From Bacteroidales bacterium (GTDB lineage Bacteria > Bacteroidota > Bacteroidia > Bacteroidales > UBA3663): a DNA stretch of 64,000 nucleotides. Below, one piece after another: positions 56,052 through 64,000 of this stretch. Below the pieces are notes generated by a model. It was not told the DNA's origin and searched no databases. It saw nothing but the letters and a program-made list of their open reading frames with translations. The translations under genes were made by a program, and so were the position numbers. The stretch is from assembly GCA_017561935.1 (NCBI GenBank), contig JAFZBE010000069.1, positions 62,001 through 126,000 of the forward strand. The letters are read 5' to 3'. The stretch's first letter is position 1. Every line of letters begins with the position of its first letter.

Positions 56052-58160
56052 CTAATAAGCCAAGAGATACCAAAGGTCACGCAAGCGCTGCTCGGGATCC
56101 CATTCGTAGTTGAAGGTCCATTGCGCCGTCACCTCATAATTGTAGGGTGAGCCAACAGCCTGGAAGAGGTTGTCGTCGAGCCAATGGCCCTGACCGCCAT
56201 CGCGGATGCAATGATAGTAATAGACGCGATTGCCCCACGGACAAGGATCGAGCACCTTGTCGGAATAGGCATACTGGATGTTGGTATCGAGAATCTGTTC
56301 TGAGAGTCGGCAGTTGAGCAGATAGATCTGATGGTCGTGATGGTAACGCCCTAACAACGTAGGTGATTTGGCATCGAACCAGGAATCCTTGACCACAAGT
56401 TTCTTCAGCATATTGCCACGTCCATCGTGCCAAAGGATGGCTCGGCCATCGCCATAGAACCTACAGCGTGTGGCAAAGCACCAACCGCGAGGACAAAGGA
56501 AATCGACACCCGGGCAACGCAAGTCGAGGTCGGCATGATAGTACATGCCTTCGCCACCAGGAGACCAGAGTGAAAGGGCGTCGTTGCCATCGGCCCAGAC
56601 GTTGCAGTTGACGATGATGGTATGGTTGGCACGCCCAAAGATGGCCATCTGATGGACGGTGGTCTCCTCGACCGTTGTGCCGTAGTTGTTATAGACCGTC
56701 AATCCGCTGATGACACAGTTGTCGGCCTCTTCGGTGAGCACGATGACACCCATATTGACTTTCTTGCCCTTGTATTCGGGTACCGTGACGGTTTTTCCCG
56801 TTTCGGCGAGAATAAGTCGTGTGCTGTCGCGGTTCTCTCCCACCAGTACGATATTAGGCTTGTCGATGATGACCTTCTGTCGATAGATGCCATTGAGGAC
56901 AAGAATCTTGAAGGGCTCTGTCCCATTGTCGGGAGCCTGCTCAATGGCCTTCTGTATGCTTTCGCCCGGACGAACCACAACGTCGAAGTTCTTGGGATTG
57001 ATGACGGGTTCGCGGTCAATGTCAATGAGTCCCGTTTCGTTGGCGCCCTTGGTCGAAAGGCTAATCTTCACCTTGTGACGCTTGTCGTACTTGTCGGCCC
57101 ATGCCTCATAGAGGGGATAAAGCTCGGCAGGACGTGTGACATACCAGCTGTAGCCATTACGGCGCTCAGATCCTATCTGATACAGGTGCTTGCGCGGCAA
57201 TCCGTCGCGGTCGCAGACGTATGGTTCCGTATGATCGAGGTCATAGAAGCGTCCCCAAAGTGCAGGAGCCATGGGATCTTTTTCAAGACGTGTGTCGGAA
57301 TCCGTGTCGTTTCGTCCTCGATGGGCACGCACATAACGCAAGCCGGTGAGCTTATAGGTGTCGAGCCACTTCATGCCGCCATGCACAGCCTCTTTGACTC
57401 GTTTGTCTGGATTGGGCAGTTCCATGAGCAGACGCAGGATGCCCGCACTCTCCGAAGGCCCGTAGGATGGTAGTTCGTAGGCACGCGCTGCGGCCGGCTC
57501 AAACGTCACGTGATCGTGCTGCTGGCACCAGATGGTGGGTTTGCCCTTCACACGGATCTGCGTCTTGAGAATGCAATCGATACCCTTGTCGAACGAAGTC
57601 CTGAGCCTTGCCTTCATTTCTTCATCGATAAGGTCGCCACCGTAGATGTCGCGTCCCTCGATGAGGTCGCTGAACAGGGTGAGCGTGTTTACCATCGCAT
57701 CATCGTTATAAGTGATATGCACCTGATAGCCCTTGGGATCGGGCCAGAACTGCGGCCAGCCGCCATTCTCATATTGTCCACCGAGCAGATATTCCACTCC
57801 TCGCTGGAAACCGTCCTTGTATCGCTGTTCTCCAGTCTGTTTATAGAGACGCGCCAGATACTTCATCTGCATCGTGGTGGCGCCATTGTCGATGGTTGAA
57901 TCATCAAGGCGTTGTTTGTCACGCATCACTTGAGCACGTTCCCGTGGATTGAGTTCACGAGCCATGTCGATATTCTTGGGCCAACCGCCCGTGACACGCT
58001 GATAAAGCAGTATCTGATCACCAATACGACGCGCCTCTTCGGTCTGGAAGAATGCGTCATCGGTGGCACGCATCGGATTACGAGGTTGCGCAAAAACGGA
58101 CCATGAAACAAAACTGCAGACTAGCAGGGAAAGGAAATAAAGGGATAATTGTCTTTTCAT
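56052..58160 (-). CDS. Pectate lyase (PL10-type) and pectinesterase (CE8-type) fusion
   Basis: About 702 residues from ATG 58160 (signal LSLYFLSLLVCSFVSWSVFA). Residues about 25-380 are a PL10-type pectate lyase: QILLYQRVTGGWPKNIDMAR, STIDNGATTMQMKYLARLYK, ENGGWPQFWPDPKGYQVHIT and RYVRAHRGRNDTDSDTRLEK. Residues about 405-700 are a right-handed helix of the pectinesterase family: VVRPGESIQKAIEQAPDN, NIVLVGENRDSTRLILAETG, CPGVDFLCPRGWCFATRC and LGRYHHDHQIYLLNCRL. The esterase half keeps the G-V-D-F motif but the usual Q-D-T block before it is not evident. The enzyme would cleave and de-esterify pectin outside the cytoplasm. It has its own promoter at 58188. Confidence 0.85.
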   Translation of the reverse strand: MKRQLSLYFLSLLVCSFVSWSVFAQPRNPMRATDDAFFQTEEARRIGDQILLYQRVTGGWPKNIDMARELNPRERAQVMRDKQRLDDSTIDNGATTMQMKYLARLYKQTGEQRYKDGFQRGVEYLLGGQYENGGWPQFWPDPKGYQVHITYNDDAMVNTLTLFSDLIEGRDIYGGDLIDEEMKARLRTSFDKGIDCILKTQIRVKGKPTIWCQQHDHVTFEPAAARAYELPSYGPSESAGILRLLMELPNPDKRVKEAVHGGMKWLDTYKLTGLRYVRAHRGRNDTDSDTRLEKDPMAPALWGRFYDLDHTEPYVCDRDGLPRKHLYQIGSERRNGYSWYVTRPAELYPLYEAWADKYDKRHKVKISLSTKGANETGLIDIDREPVINPKNFDVVVRPGESIQKAIEQAPDNGTEPFKILVLNGIYRQKVIIDKPNIVLVGENRDSTRLILAETGKTVTVPEYKGKKVNMGVIVLTEEADNCVISGLTVYNNYGTTVEETTVHQMAIFGRANHTIIVNCNVWADGNDALSLWSPGGEGMYYHADLDLRCPGVDFLCPRGWCFATRCRFYGDGRAILWHDGRGNMLKKLVVKDSWFDAKSPTLLGRYHHDHQIYLLNCRLSEQILDTNIQYAYSDKVLDPCPWGNRVYYYHCIRDGGQGHWLDDNLFQAVGSPYNYEVTAQWTFNYEWDPEQRLRDLWYLLAY

Positions 58161-58187
58161 GAGTTTCAAATGGATTAATTAACGCTG

Positions 58188-58218
58188 CAAAAATACATAA
58201 AAAATACGTAATATCCAA
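58188..58218 (-). promoter_or_regulatory. Bacteroidetes-type promoter for the pectinase gene
   Basis: On the minus strand, TTGG (complement of 58215-58218) is 20 bp before TATTTTTG (complement of 58188-58195). The ATG is 28 bp downstream. Confidence 0.8.
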
Positions 58219-58300
58219 GCTTTCAACCGTAAAACTATGAAGACTGGCGTTTTTTTGCACAAAAGGGACCTCGAGAATACCATCCTATTCCATTTTTCAC

Positions 58301-58308
58301 TATCTTTG
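58301..58308 (+). promoter_or_regulatory. Possible -7 box for the HAD-carboxylesterase genes
   Basis: TATCTTTG fits the consensus, 46 bp before ATG 58354. No TTG lies 18-21 bp upstream, so the assignment is tentative. Confidence 0.45.
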
Positions 58309-58353
58309 CGGCACAAAAAACTTCATAACACCAAGACCTCATAACCTCGAAAT

Positions 58354-58962
58354 ATGATCAAAGCCCTGATATTCGACTTTGGCAAGGTGCTCGTCGATTA
58401 CGACTTCTCGCACATCATCGACCCGCTCTTCGACAACGAAGCCGACAGGAAGGAGTTCAACACCTTCTTCACTTCGCTTGACTTCATCAACGAATTGGAT
58501 CGCGAAGTCACCCCGTTCATCGACATCATCCGACGCAAGCAGAAGGAGTATCCCAAATACACCATGCAGCTCCAGACTTTCTACGATCGATATGTGGATT
58601 TCGTGACGGGTGAAGTGCCAGGCATGAAGGGTTTGCTCAAGGACCTGAAGGCCCAAGGCTTCAAGCTCTACGGTCTCACCAACTGGAGCAGTAAGGTCCA
58701 CCAGGTGATGAAGTACTACGACATCTTCGACCTGCTCGACGGACAGGTCATCTCGTCCGATGAACACCTTATCAAACCCGAACCCGAGATTTACGAGCGT
58801 CTGCTCGAAAAGTACGGACTCAAGGCCGAGGAATGTGTCTTCACCGACGACAAAGCTATCAATGTGGTGGCAGCCGAAAAGGTTGGCATAAGGGGTATCG
58901 TCTTCCAAGATGCCGCGCAATATGCGAGTGAACTCAAGGTCATCATCGAACAAAAGGCATGA
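58354..58962 (+). CDS. HAD hydrolase (YihX/haloacid dehalogenase-like)
   Basis: A 202-residue soluble enzyme. Motif I is ALIFDFGKVLVDYDFSH, where the usual D-x-D-G-T is D-F-G-K-V as in the YihX and epoxide-hydrolase N-terminal group; motif II is LTNWS, motif III the Lys in HLIKPEPEIYERLL, and motif IV FTDDKAINVVAAEKVG. YihX-type members dephosphorylate sugar phosphates such as alpha-glucose-1-phosphate. It overlaps the carboxylesterase gene as ATGA. Confidence 0.88.
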   Translation: MIKALIFDFGKVLVDYDFSHIIDPLFDNEADRKEFNTFFTSLDFINELDREVTPFIDIIRRKQKEYPKYTMQLQTFYDRYVDFVTGEVPGMKGLLKDLKAQGFKLYGLTNWSSKVHQVMKYYDIFDLLDGQVISSDEHLIKPEPEIYERLLEKYGLKAEECVFTDDKAINVVAAEKVGIRGIVFQDAAQYASELKVIIEQKA

Positions 58963-60110
58963 AGAAGTACATTGGCATTAGATACGCCACTGCCGAACGG
59001 TTCGGCAAGCCCGTCCCTACCCCCGACCTCCAGTCGGTGGACGATGTCGCAGGCCAAGTAATCATCTGTCCGCAGAACCCATCGAAGCTTGACACCTTGC
59101 TCGGACTCATGTCGAGTGGTGAAGAGCAAAGCGAAGACTGCCTGCGGCTCTCCATCTTCACACCCTCAGCCGAAGGTGCTCATCCTGTAATGGTGTGGGT
59201 GCATGGAGGTGCCTACCTCACGGGCAGCGGGATGTACCAGCGGTACGACGCCAGCGAGCTTTCAGAGCAAGGAAACATCGTCGTGGTCAACATTTCCTAC
59301 CGGATGGGAGCGCTGGGATTCTTTTATAACAAGGAACATGATATTGTGAATCTCGGCTTGCAGGATCAGGTCTGTGCCCTACAGTGGATTCAAAGGAATA
59401 TCCGACTCTTTGGAGGGGATCCAGAGCAAGTGACCATCTTCGGACAATCAGCCGGTGCACATTCCGTGCTTTGTCATATTGCCCAGCAGCAACACGTGCT
59501 CTTCCAGAAGGCCATCATCGCCAGCGCGCCATTCATCCCCGCCACAGCTAAGGCACAGACGAAACGCACACGCAAGTTCCTCGCTTTCCTCAACGAAGAT
59601 CCCAGGACCGCTTCCATCACCAAAATACTCGAAGCACAATACAACGCATCGCACGGAACACTCAGCGGAATGCCTTTTGCTCCCGTCTGCAACGATATCA
59701 AGGCTCCCCAACACATCATCCCAGGACTGCAATCCGTACTCCTTTGGACGCAAAAAGACGATGCCCTGCCCTTTGTACCGTTCCGTTTTATGAATGGCAT
59801 TTTGACAAGGATCGTCTTTCGATGGCCTACTGCGAGATACGCAAAGTATCTCGAAAAGAATGGCGTCAAGACAGAGGTTTGGCTTCTGGATTGGAGACAT
59901 GGGCAATCGTCCTTCGGAGCGATTCATTGCCTCGAATTGCCCCTCATATTCGGCTCGTGGGAACAATGGAAAGATGCTCCGTTCCTCGAAGGCGTGAGCC
60001 AGCAGGAATACGACGAAAAAAGCGCTGCCTTCAAGCAGCGCCTTATCGGGTTTATCCGTTGTCGATGTTGCGCATCACATAGTCGAGGAGCTTCTCGGGC
60101 GAAGCCATGA
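58959..60110 (+). CDS. Type B carboxylesterase-like alpha/beta hydrolase
   Basis: A 383-residue protein without a signal peptide. It has IRYATAERFGKPVP, SEDCLRLSIFTP, PVMVWVHGGAYLTGSGMYQR (oxyanion hole), GLQDQVCALQWIQRNIRLFG, GDPEQVTIFGQSAGAHSVLC with the nucleophile Ser, and SFGAIHCLELPLIFGSW with the catalytic His. At 383 residues it is shorter than typical type B esterases (about 500). The last 59 bp, coding CRCCASHSRGASRAKP, overlap the glnA 3' end on the other strand and look non-conserved. The substrate is unknown. Confidence 0.85.
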   Translation: MKKYIGIRYATAERFGKPVPTPDLQSVDDVAGQVIICPQNPSKLDTLLGLMSSGEEQSEDCLRLSIFTPSAEGAHPVMVWVHGGAYLTGSGMYQRYDASELSEQGNIVVVNISYRMGALGFFYNKEHDIVNLGLQDQVCALQWIQRNIRLFGGDPEQVTIFGQSAGAHSVLCHIAQQQHVLFQKAIIASAPFIPATAKAQTKRTRKFLAFLNEDPRTASITKILEAQYNASHGTLSGMPFAPVCNDIKAPQHIIPGLQSVLLWTQKDDALPFVPFRFMNGILTRIVFRWPTARYAKYLEKNGVKTEVWLLDWRHGQSSFGAIHCLELPLIFGSWEQWKDAPFLEGVSQQEYDEKSAAFKQRLIGFIRCRCCASHSRGASRAKP

Positions 60111-61560
60111 GTTCCTGGCGCATGTGTTTGTCGTCGAAAGCCTTCAGATAACGGATGATATAATCGACAATTGAGTCGCTGAATACATCCTCTGAGGTGT
60201 ATATGGCGCGATCCTTATTCAGTTCGTCGGCAGCCTCTTCACACGAACCAGGCAACTGTTCGAGTGCTTCCTGCACCTGTCGATTGCTCTTGTCATGAAT
60301 GTTGACGCCCAGATCGACATAGGTACTATCGGCCACCTGCTGTGCATCGGGCAACTCGAAGCCATGACGAGCTGCACAACACAAGGCTGCCATCAGCAGA
60401 TAGGTGTCGGCCATGCCGTCGGATGCGCGCCATTCGAAGGTCTGCTTGATCGAGAAGTCCTTGTTCAACGCCTTCTCGCAAGGATTGACTTTGCTGGCCA
60501 TATCCATCTTGGTTTGCCATCCGAGGGGAACGCGCACCAATGCCGAACGGTTGCTGAACGACCAACACAACGATGTCGGTGCCTCCTGATGGGGCACAAG
60601 TCGCATGAACGAAAGAGGATGAGGATTGCCGAAGGCGGTCAGCGACGTGCCGGCATCCATATATCCTGCGATTGCTCGACGGGCATTGTCGCTGAGTTTT
60701 CCTCCCTCGAGCATCATGCTCTTGCCATTCTTCGTAAAGCGGCAATGCACATGCATACCCGAACCAGCCTTGCCGACAGTGATCTTGGGAGCAAAGGTGA
60801 TCTCAACTCTATCCCTGTAGGCCAACTGACGCATGATCCATTTGGCAATGACAAGCTGATCGGCAGCATCCTCTATGTCAGTGGGAAGGAATTCAATCTC
60901 GTTCTGTTCATAGATCTTTCCATCCTCGGTGAAGTTGCCCACTTCCGAGTGTCCGTACTTGATCTGACCTCCACACTCGGCAATCAACTGCATGGCTTCG
61001 GTGCGCAAATCGGCGAACTTGTTGAACGGCGAGCTCTCATGATATCCACGCTGGTCTTCGACCTGATAGAGCGGTTTCTGTTCGGAGATAATGTAGTACT
61101 CAAGCTCGCCCATCGTCTCCATGTGCATACCTGTCTTTCTTACGAAGGCCTCATTGGCCTTATGGAGAATATATTGCGGTGACGACTCGAAAAACTCGCC
61201 ATCACGATCGAGGAAAGCACACAATACGTCAAGCGTAGCCACAGCGAAGGGACTGACAAAAGCCGTCTTGTAACGAGGCATCACGTAAAGGTCAGAGCGT
61301 TCCGGCTCCACAAAGGGGAATAAGCTGGAGCCATCGACACGCTCTCCATCCTCAAGGATGCTGCGCAGATGCTCTTCACTTTGGATAACAAAATTAAGGG
61401 TCTTCAGGCGTCCGCCCCAACCGCAATAATGGAAATTAATAAAGCGAATGTCATTCTCTCGACAATATATGATGAGGTCCTCACGGGTAAAATCCTTGGG
61501 TTCTTTCCTCAAGAAGCGAACCAGAGGATTCGGACTCATCGAAATCTTTGGATTACTCAT
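60052..61560 (-). CDS. glnA: Glutamine synthetase
   Basis: A 502-residue type I-like glutamine synthetase. The N-terminal beta-grasp has FINFHYCGWGGRLKTLNFVI and RVDGSSLFPFVEPERSDLYV; the catalytic domain has GELEYYIISEQKP, NEIEFLPTDIEDAADQLVIA, GKAGSGMHVHCRFTKNGKSM, GNPHPLSFMRLVPHQEAPTS and SNRSALVRVPLGW. It makes glutamine from glutamate, ammonia and ATP. The regulatory adenylylation-site Tyr loop of enterobacterial GSI (N-L-Y-D-L-P) is not visible. It stands alone under the promoter at 61602-61632 and overlaps the carboxylesterase by 59 bp at the 3' ends. Confidence 0.92.
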   Translation of the reverse strand: MSNPKISMSPNPLVRFLRKEPKDFTREDLIIYCRENDIRFINFHYCGWGGRLKTLNFVIQSEEHLRSILEDGERVDGSSLFPFVEPERSDLYVMPRYKTAFVSPFAVATLDVLCAFLDRDGEFFESSPQYILHKANEAFVRKTGMHMETMGELEYYIISEQKPLYQVEDQRGYHESSPFNKFADLRTEAMQLIAECGGQIKYGHSEVGNFTEDGKIYEQNEIEFLPTDIEDAADQLVIAKWIMRQLAYRDRVEITFAPKITVGKAGSGMHVHCRFTKNGKSMMLEGGKLSDNARRAIAGYMDAGTSLTAFGNPHPLSFMRLVPHQEAPTSLCWSFSNRSALVRVPLGWQTKMDMASKVNPCEKALNKDFSIKQTFEWRASDGMADTYLLMAALCCAARHGFELPDAQQVADSTYVDLGVNIHDKSNRQVQEALEQLPGSCEEAADELNKDRAIYTSEDVFSDSIVDYIIRYLKAFDDKHMRQELMASPEKLLDYVMRNIDNG

Positions 61561-61601
61561 AAATAGATGAAATCGTTAATTTTGATAAGTGATTGAGGGT
61601 G

Positions 61602-61632
61602 CAAAGGTAAGGATTAACATTCACTTTGCCAA
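61602..61632 (-). promoter_or_regulatory. Bacteroidetes-type promoter for glnA
   Basis: On the minus strand, TTTGG (complement of 61629-61633) is 20 bp before TACCTTTG (complement of 61602-61609). The ATG is 42 bp downstream of the -7 box. Confidence 0.85.
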
Positions 61633-61733
61633 ATATCGACTCGGTTTTTGTCTCTTTCCCGAGGTCTTTGATAGCAAAATGCAAACAGAGATTACATTTT
61701 TCGATAAATAACCGAAAAAATCGCGGAAAGACT

Positions 61734-61764
61734 TTGGAAAGAACATCAGAAATCATTAACTTTG
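61734..61764 (+). promoter_or_regulatory. Bacteroidetes-type promoter for the epimerase-hydrolase genes
   Basis: TTG at 61734-61736 (in TTTGG), a 20-bp spacer, TAACTTTG at 61757-61764. The ATG at 61803 is 39 bp downstream. Divergent from the glnA promoter. Confidence 0.85.
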
Positions 61765-61802
61765 CCCACGAAAAAGGAAAATATCACTTAATCCCTACAT
61801 TT

Positions 61803-62834
61803 ATGAAAGCACTATTTATCGGAGGAACTGGCACAATCAGTTCGGCTATCACAAGACTGGTGGCACAGACACCAGGCTGGGAACTTTATCTCTTGAACCG
61901 AGGCACCCGCAAAAATGAGGTTCCTCAAGGCGTAAAGACCATTATCGCCGACATCAATGACGAGGCAGCTGCTGAAATGGCACTCGCAGGCATGTCGTTC
62001 GATGTGGTTTGCGACTTCATCGGTTTCCTGCCCGAACAGGTGGAACGCGACTATCGTCTCTTCAAGGGCCGCACGAAGCAATACATGTATATCAGTTCGG
62101 CTTCGGCATACCAGAAACCGCTCTCCTCGCCCTACATCACCGAAGGTACTCCGCTGGCCAATCCCTATTGGCAGTATTCTCGCGACAAGATTGCATGCGA
62201 GGAATTGCTTATGCGTCACTATCGTGAAGAGGGCTTCCCCATCACCATCATCCGTCCCAGCCACACCTATTGCGAACGAGGCGTTCCGACGGCCGTTCAT
62301 GGTCCGAAGGGCTCCTGGTCGGTTCTGAAACGCATGCTCGAAGGTAAGCCCGTAATCATTCCTGGCGATGGCACAACACTTTGGACCGTCACGCACAACA
62401 CAGATTTCGCCAAGGCTTTCGTGGGTCTGATGGGCAACAAACACGCTATCGGCGAGGCATTCCAGATTACGGGCGACGAGAACCTCACTTGGAACCAAAT
62501 CCACGAAATCATAGCCGACATACTGGGTGTCGAGCTCAAGGCATATCATGTATCGTCGGACTTCCTCGCCTCTGTCGGCCCACAATATGACCTTTATGGA
62601 GGATTACTTGGCGACAAGGCATGCACTGTGATCTTCGACAATAGGAAACTGAAACGTGCCGTCCCGGGATTCGTAGCCACCACCCGCTTCGACCAAGGCG
62701 CACGCATGGCCATCGAGCACATCCTGAGCCATCCCGAACTGCAGCAGGAAGAACCAGAGTTTGACGCATGGTGCGACCGAATCATCGAAGTTATTGAGGA
62801 AGCAAAACAAAAGCTACTTAACAATCATAGTTAA
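61803..62834 (+). CDS. NAD-dependent epimerase/dehydratase (extended SDR)
   Basis: About 343 residues from ATG 61803; an upstream open frame would include the promoter. The Rossmann loop is MKALFIGGTGTISSAITRLV, DVVCDFIGFLPEQVERD and MYISSASAYQKP follow, and the catalytic Y-x-x-x-K is in WQYSRDKIACEELLMRH. RPSHTYCERGVPTAVHGPKG and GDGTTLWTVTHNTDFAKAFV belong to the C-terminal substrate domain. It resembles SDRs annotated as NAD-dependent dehydratases or chloroplast-stem-loop-binding-like proteins; the sugar substrate is unknown. The hydrolase gene follows after 7 bp. Confidence 0.88.
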   Translation: MKALFIGGTGTISSAITRLVAQTPGWELYLLNRGTRKNEVPQGVKTIIADINDEAAAEMALAGMSFDVVCDFIGFLPEQVERDYRLFKGRTKQYMYISSASAYQKPLSSPYITEGTPLANPYWQYSRDKIACEELLMRHYREEGFPITIIRPSHTYCERGVPTAVHGPKGSWSVLKRMLEGKPVIIPGDGTTLWTVTHNTDFAKAFVGLMGNKHAIGEAFQITGDENLTWNQIHEIIADILGVELKAYHVSSDFLASVGPQYDLYGGLLGDKACTVIFDNRKLKRAVPGFVATTRFDQGARMAIEHILSHPELQQEEPEFDAWCDRIIEVIEEAKQKLLNNHS

Positions 62835-62841
62835 AAAAAAC

Positions 62842-63642
62842 ATGAAAAAAGTTCTTATGACCCTGATGCTGCTTTGCTGTACTCTTGCAGCAATAGCTCA
62901 ATATGCCCGTGTGAATGACATCCCATATAGCACCTCCGATGATGCATACGCCCAAGAGCGCTGCAAACTCGACGTGTATTATCCCACCAACATCAAGGAT
63001 GCTCCCGTGGTGGTATGGTTTCATGGCGGTGGCCTCGAAGCCGGCAACAAGCACATTGACCCTGAACTACAGAACTGCGGACTTGTGGTCGTTGCGGTGA
63101 ACTATCGTCTCCTTCCCAAAGCTTCCATTGATCAGTGCATCGACGACGCTGCAGCTGCTGTGGCATGGACTTTCAAGAATATTGAGCAGTATAACGGCAG
63201 CCCAAGCAAGATATTTGTCACGGGACATTCCGCAGGCGGCTATCTCACCGACATGATTGGCCTCGACAAGAAATGGCTGGCGAAGTACGACATCGATGCG
63301 GACTCCATCGCAGCCCTCGTGCCTTTCAGCGGTCAAGTAATCACACACTACAACGTACGCAAGCTGCACGGACTGACACCCTTCCAACCCGTCATCGACG
63401 AGTATGCACCGCTGACATTCTGTCGTCCCGATGCACCTCCTATCGTTATTATCTCGGGAGACCGTGAGCTCGAGCTCTATGGTCGCTATGAGGAACAAGC
63501 CTACTTCTGGCGTCTGCTCAAGATGGTGGGGCACAAGGATGTGACGCTCTACGAGATGCAGGGCTACAACCATGGTGAGATGGCACATCCAGCCTACCAC
63601 ATCCTGAAGAATACCATCAAGCGGTTGACCAAGACCAATTAA
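62842..63642 (+). CDS. Exported alpha/beta hydrolase (HSL/BD-FAE-like esterase)
   Basis: About 266 residues from ATG 62842 with a signal peptide (VLMTLMLLCCTLAAIAQ). VVVWFHGGGLEAGNKHIDPE is the H-G-G-G oxyanion motif of the hormone-sensitive-lipase-like group; KIFVTGHSAGGYLTDMIGLD holds the nucleophile Ser, IVIISGDRELELYGRYEEQA the acidic residue and MQGYNHGEMAHPAYH the catalytic His. It probably removes acyl groups from sugars or other small esters in the periplasm. Its TAA overlaps the ATG of the next gene by one base. Confidence 0.88.
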   Translation: MKKVLMTLMLLCCTLAAIAQYARVNDIPYSTSDDAYAQERCKLDVYYPTNIKDAPVVVWFHGGGLEAGNKHIDPELQNCGLVVVAVNYRLLPKASIDQCIDDAAAAVAWTFKNIEQYNGSPSKIFVTGHSAGGYLTDMIGLDKKWLAKYDIDADSIAALVPFSGQVITHYNVRKLHGLTPFQPVIDEYAPLTFCRPDAPPIVIISGDRELELYGRYEEQAYFWRLLKMVGHKDVTLYEMQGYNHGEMAHPAYHILKNTIKRLTKTN

Positions 63643-64000
63643 TGAAAGAGACTCGCTCTTACATAGCGATAGACCTGAAATCGTTCTACGCATCGGTCGA
63701 ATGCGTAGAGCGACATCTTGACCCGCTCACGACCAATCTAATTGTAGCCGATCCGAGTCGAACCGAGAAAACCATCTGTCTGGCTGTCTCACCCTCACTC
63801 AAGGCATACGGAATTGGAGGACGTGCGCGAGTCTTCGAAGTGTTGCAAAGACTCAGGGAAGTCAACAACGAACGTCGCAGCAATTCACCCAACCACCAAC
63901 TTAATGGCATTTCGACCTCCGATATCGAGTTGAAGTCCCATCCCGACTGGGAGGTGGATTTCATCACAGCGGTGCCACGCATGGCCTATTACATCGAGTA
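63642..64000 (+). CDS. Y-family DNA polymerase (DinB/UmuC type), 5' part
   Basis: The first 119 codons are visible; the gene runs off the window. It opens with YIAIDLKSFYASVECVERHL, the catalytic D and the steric-gate F-Y region of Y-family polymerases, then NLIVADPSRTEKTICLAVSP and LKAYGIGGRARVFEVLQRLR, the finger region. An insert rich in polar residues follows (about 80-105). Such polymerases copy damaged DNA. The insert and the T-E-K-T-I-C-L-A-V-S-P block resemble the UvrX/YqjW branch, but more sequence is needed to decide. Confidence 0.88.
   Translation, partial: MKETRSYIAIDLKSFYASVECVERHLDPLTTNLIVADPSRTEKTICLAVSPSLKAYGIGGRARVFEVLQRLREVNNERRSNSPNHQLNGISTSDIELKSHPDWEVDFITAVPRMAYYIE

Noticed and set aside
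55982..56080. Upstream extension of the hypothetical protein through the GTTYGAARG repeat.
   Set aside because: The added 33 residues are repeat-coded and overlap the pectinase gene; ATG 55981 is adequate, though the longer form cannot be fully excluded.

Overview
The window looks like the chromosome of a Bacteroidales bacterium close to Prevotella. Evidence: nine promoters of the Bacteroidetes type (TTG, 18-20 bp, TAnnTTTG), no clear Shine-Dalgarno sequences before starts, two PorZ-like type IX secretion proteins, a BspA-type leucine-rich-repeat protein, Wzi-type capsule assembly protein, many lipoproteins, and Prevotella-style C-terminal tails (Y-x-I-D-G-x-x-L ... P ... G). The species cannot be named from this alone. 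I see no prophage, insertion sequence, rRNA or CRISPR.

Layout. 1-5128: end of glnS, then a tight run of housekeeping genes (TPR protein, DedA, tgt, LD-carboxypeptidase, BASS transporter). 5298-27495: a surface-polysaccharide cluster on the + strand: SLBB export protein, Wzz, Wzx flippase, EpsG-like polymerase, five glycosyltransferases, two acyltransferases, a DUF4886 protein, a Wzi-family outer-membrane protein, a small lipoprotein, a radical SAM/SPASM enzyme and two divergent PorZ paralogues. Most of these genes overlap or nearly touch, so they are probably co-transcribed. No initiating phosphoglycosyl transferase or nucleotide-sugar gene is present, so these must lie elsewhere.

27403-38689: CPBP protease, tRNA-Leu(CAG), CotH kinase-like protein, HAD plus thioredoxin pair, DUF3810 protein, a striking 42-bp palindrome array, a NifX-family protein, MetY-type sulfhydrylase and an MFS sugar transporter. 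38705-44750: transglutaminase-like lipoprotein, LRR protein, and an unusual fusion of an AlbA/Schlafen-type domain, a helix-turn-helix region and a riboflavin kinase, co-transcribed with a GNAT. 44951-49324: VTC polyphosphate-polymerase domain, DUF4956 membrane protein, DUF2490 barrel and a Cthe_2159-type carbohydrate-binding lipoprotein, a candidate system with no settled function. 49429-52728: xth and two tandem CarboxypepD_reg paralogues. 52886-55373: a hexosamine-kinase-like protein and a GH109-like lipoprotein, a plausible GalNAc-use pair. 55367-64000: unknown protein, pectate lyase/pectinesterase fusion, HAD, carboxylesterase, glutamine synthetase, SDR epimerase, alpha/beta hydrolase and the start of a Y-family DNA polymerase.

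Between and sometimes inside genes lie several short-period degenerate repeats: 9-bp periods (TCTAGAnnn at two loci, GTTAAGnnn, GTTYGAARG), a dispersed 10-bp period (AATTCRTGnT) at five loci, a REP-like element built on GCCCTGAARGGGC, and the 42-bp array. Some supply coding sequence or stop codons. These repeats, the riboflavin kinase fusion, the VTC cluster and the twin PorZ proteins are the parts most worth a second look.
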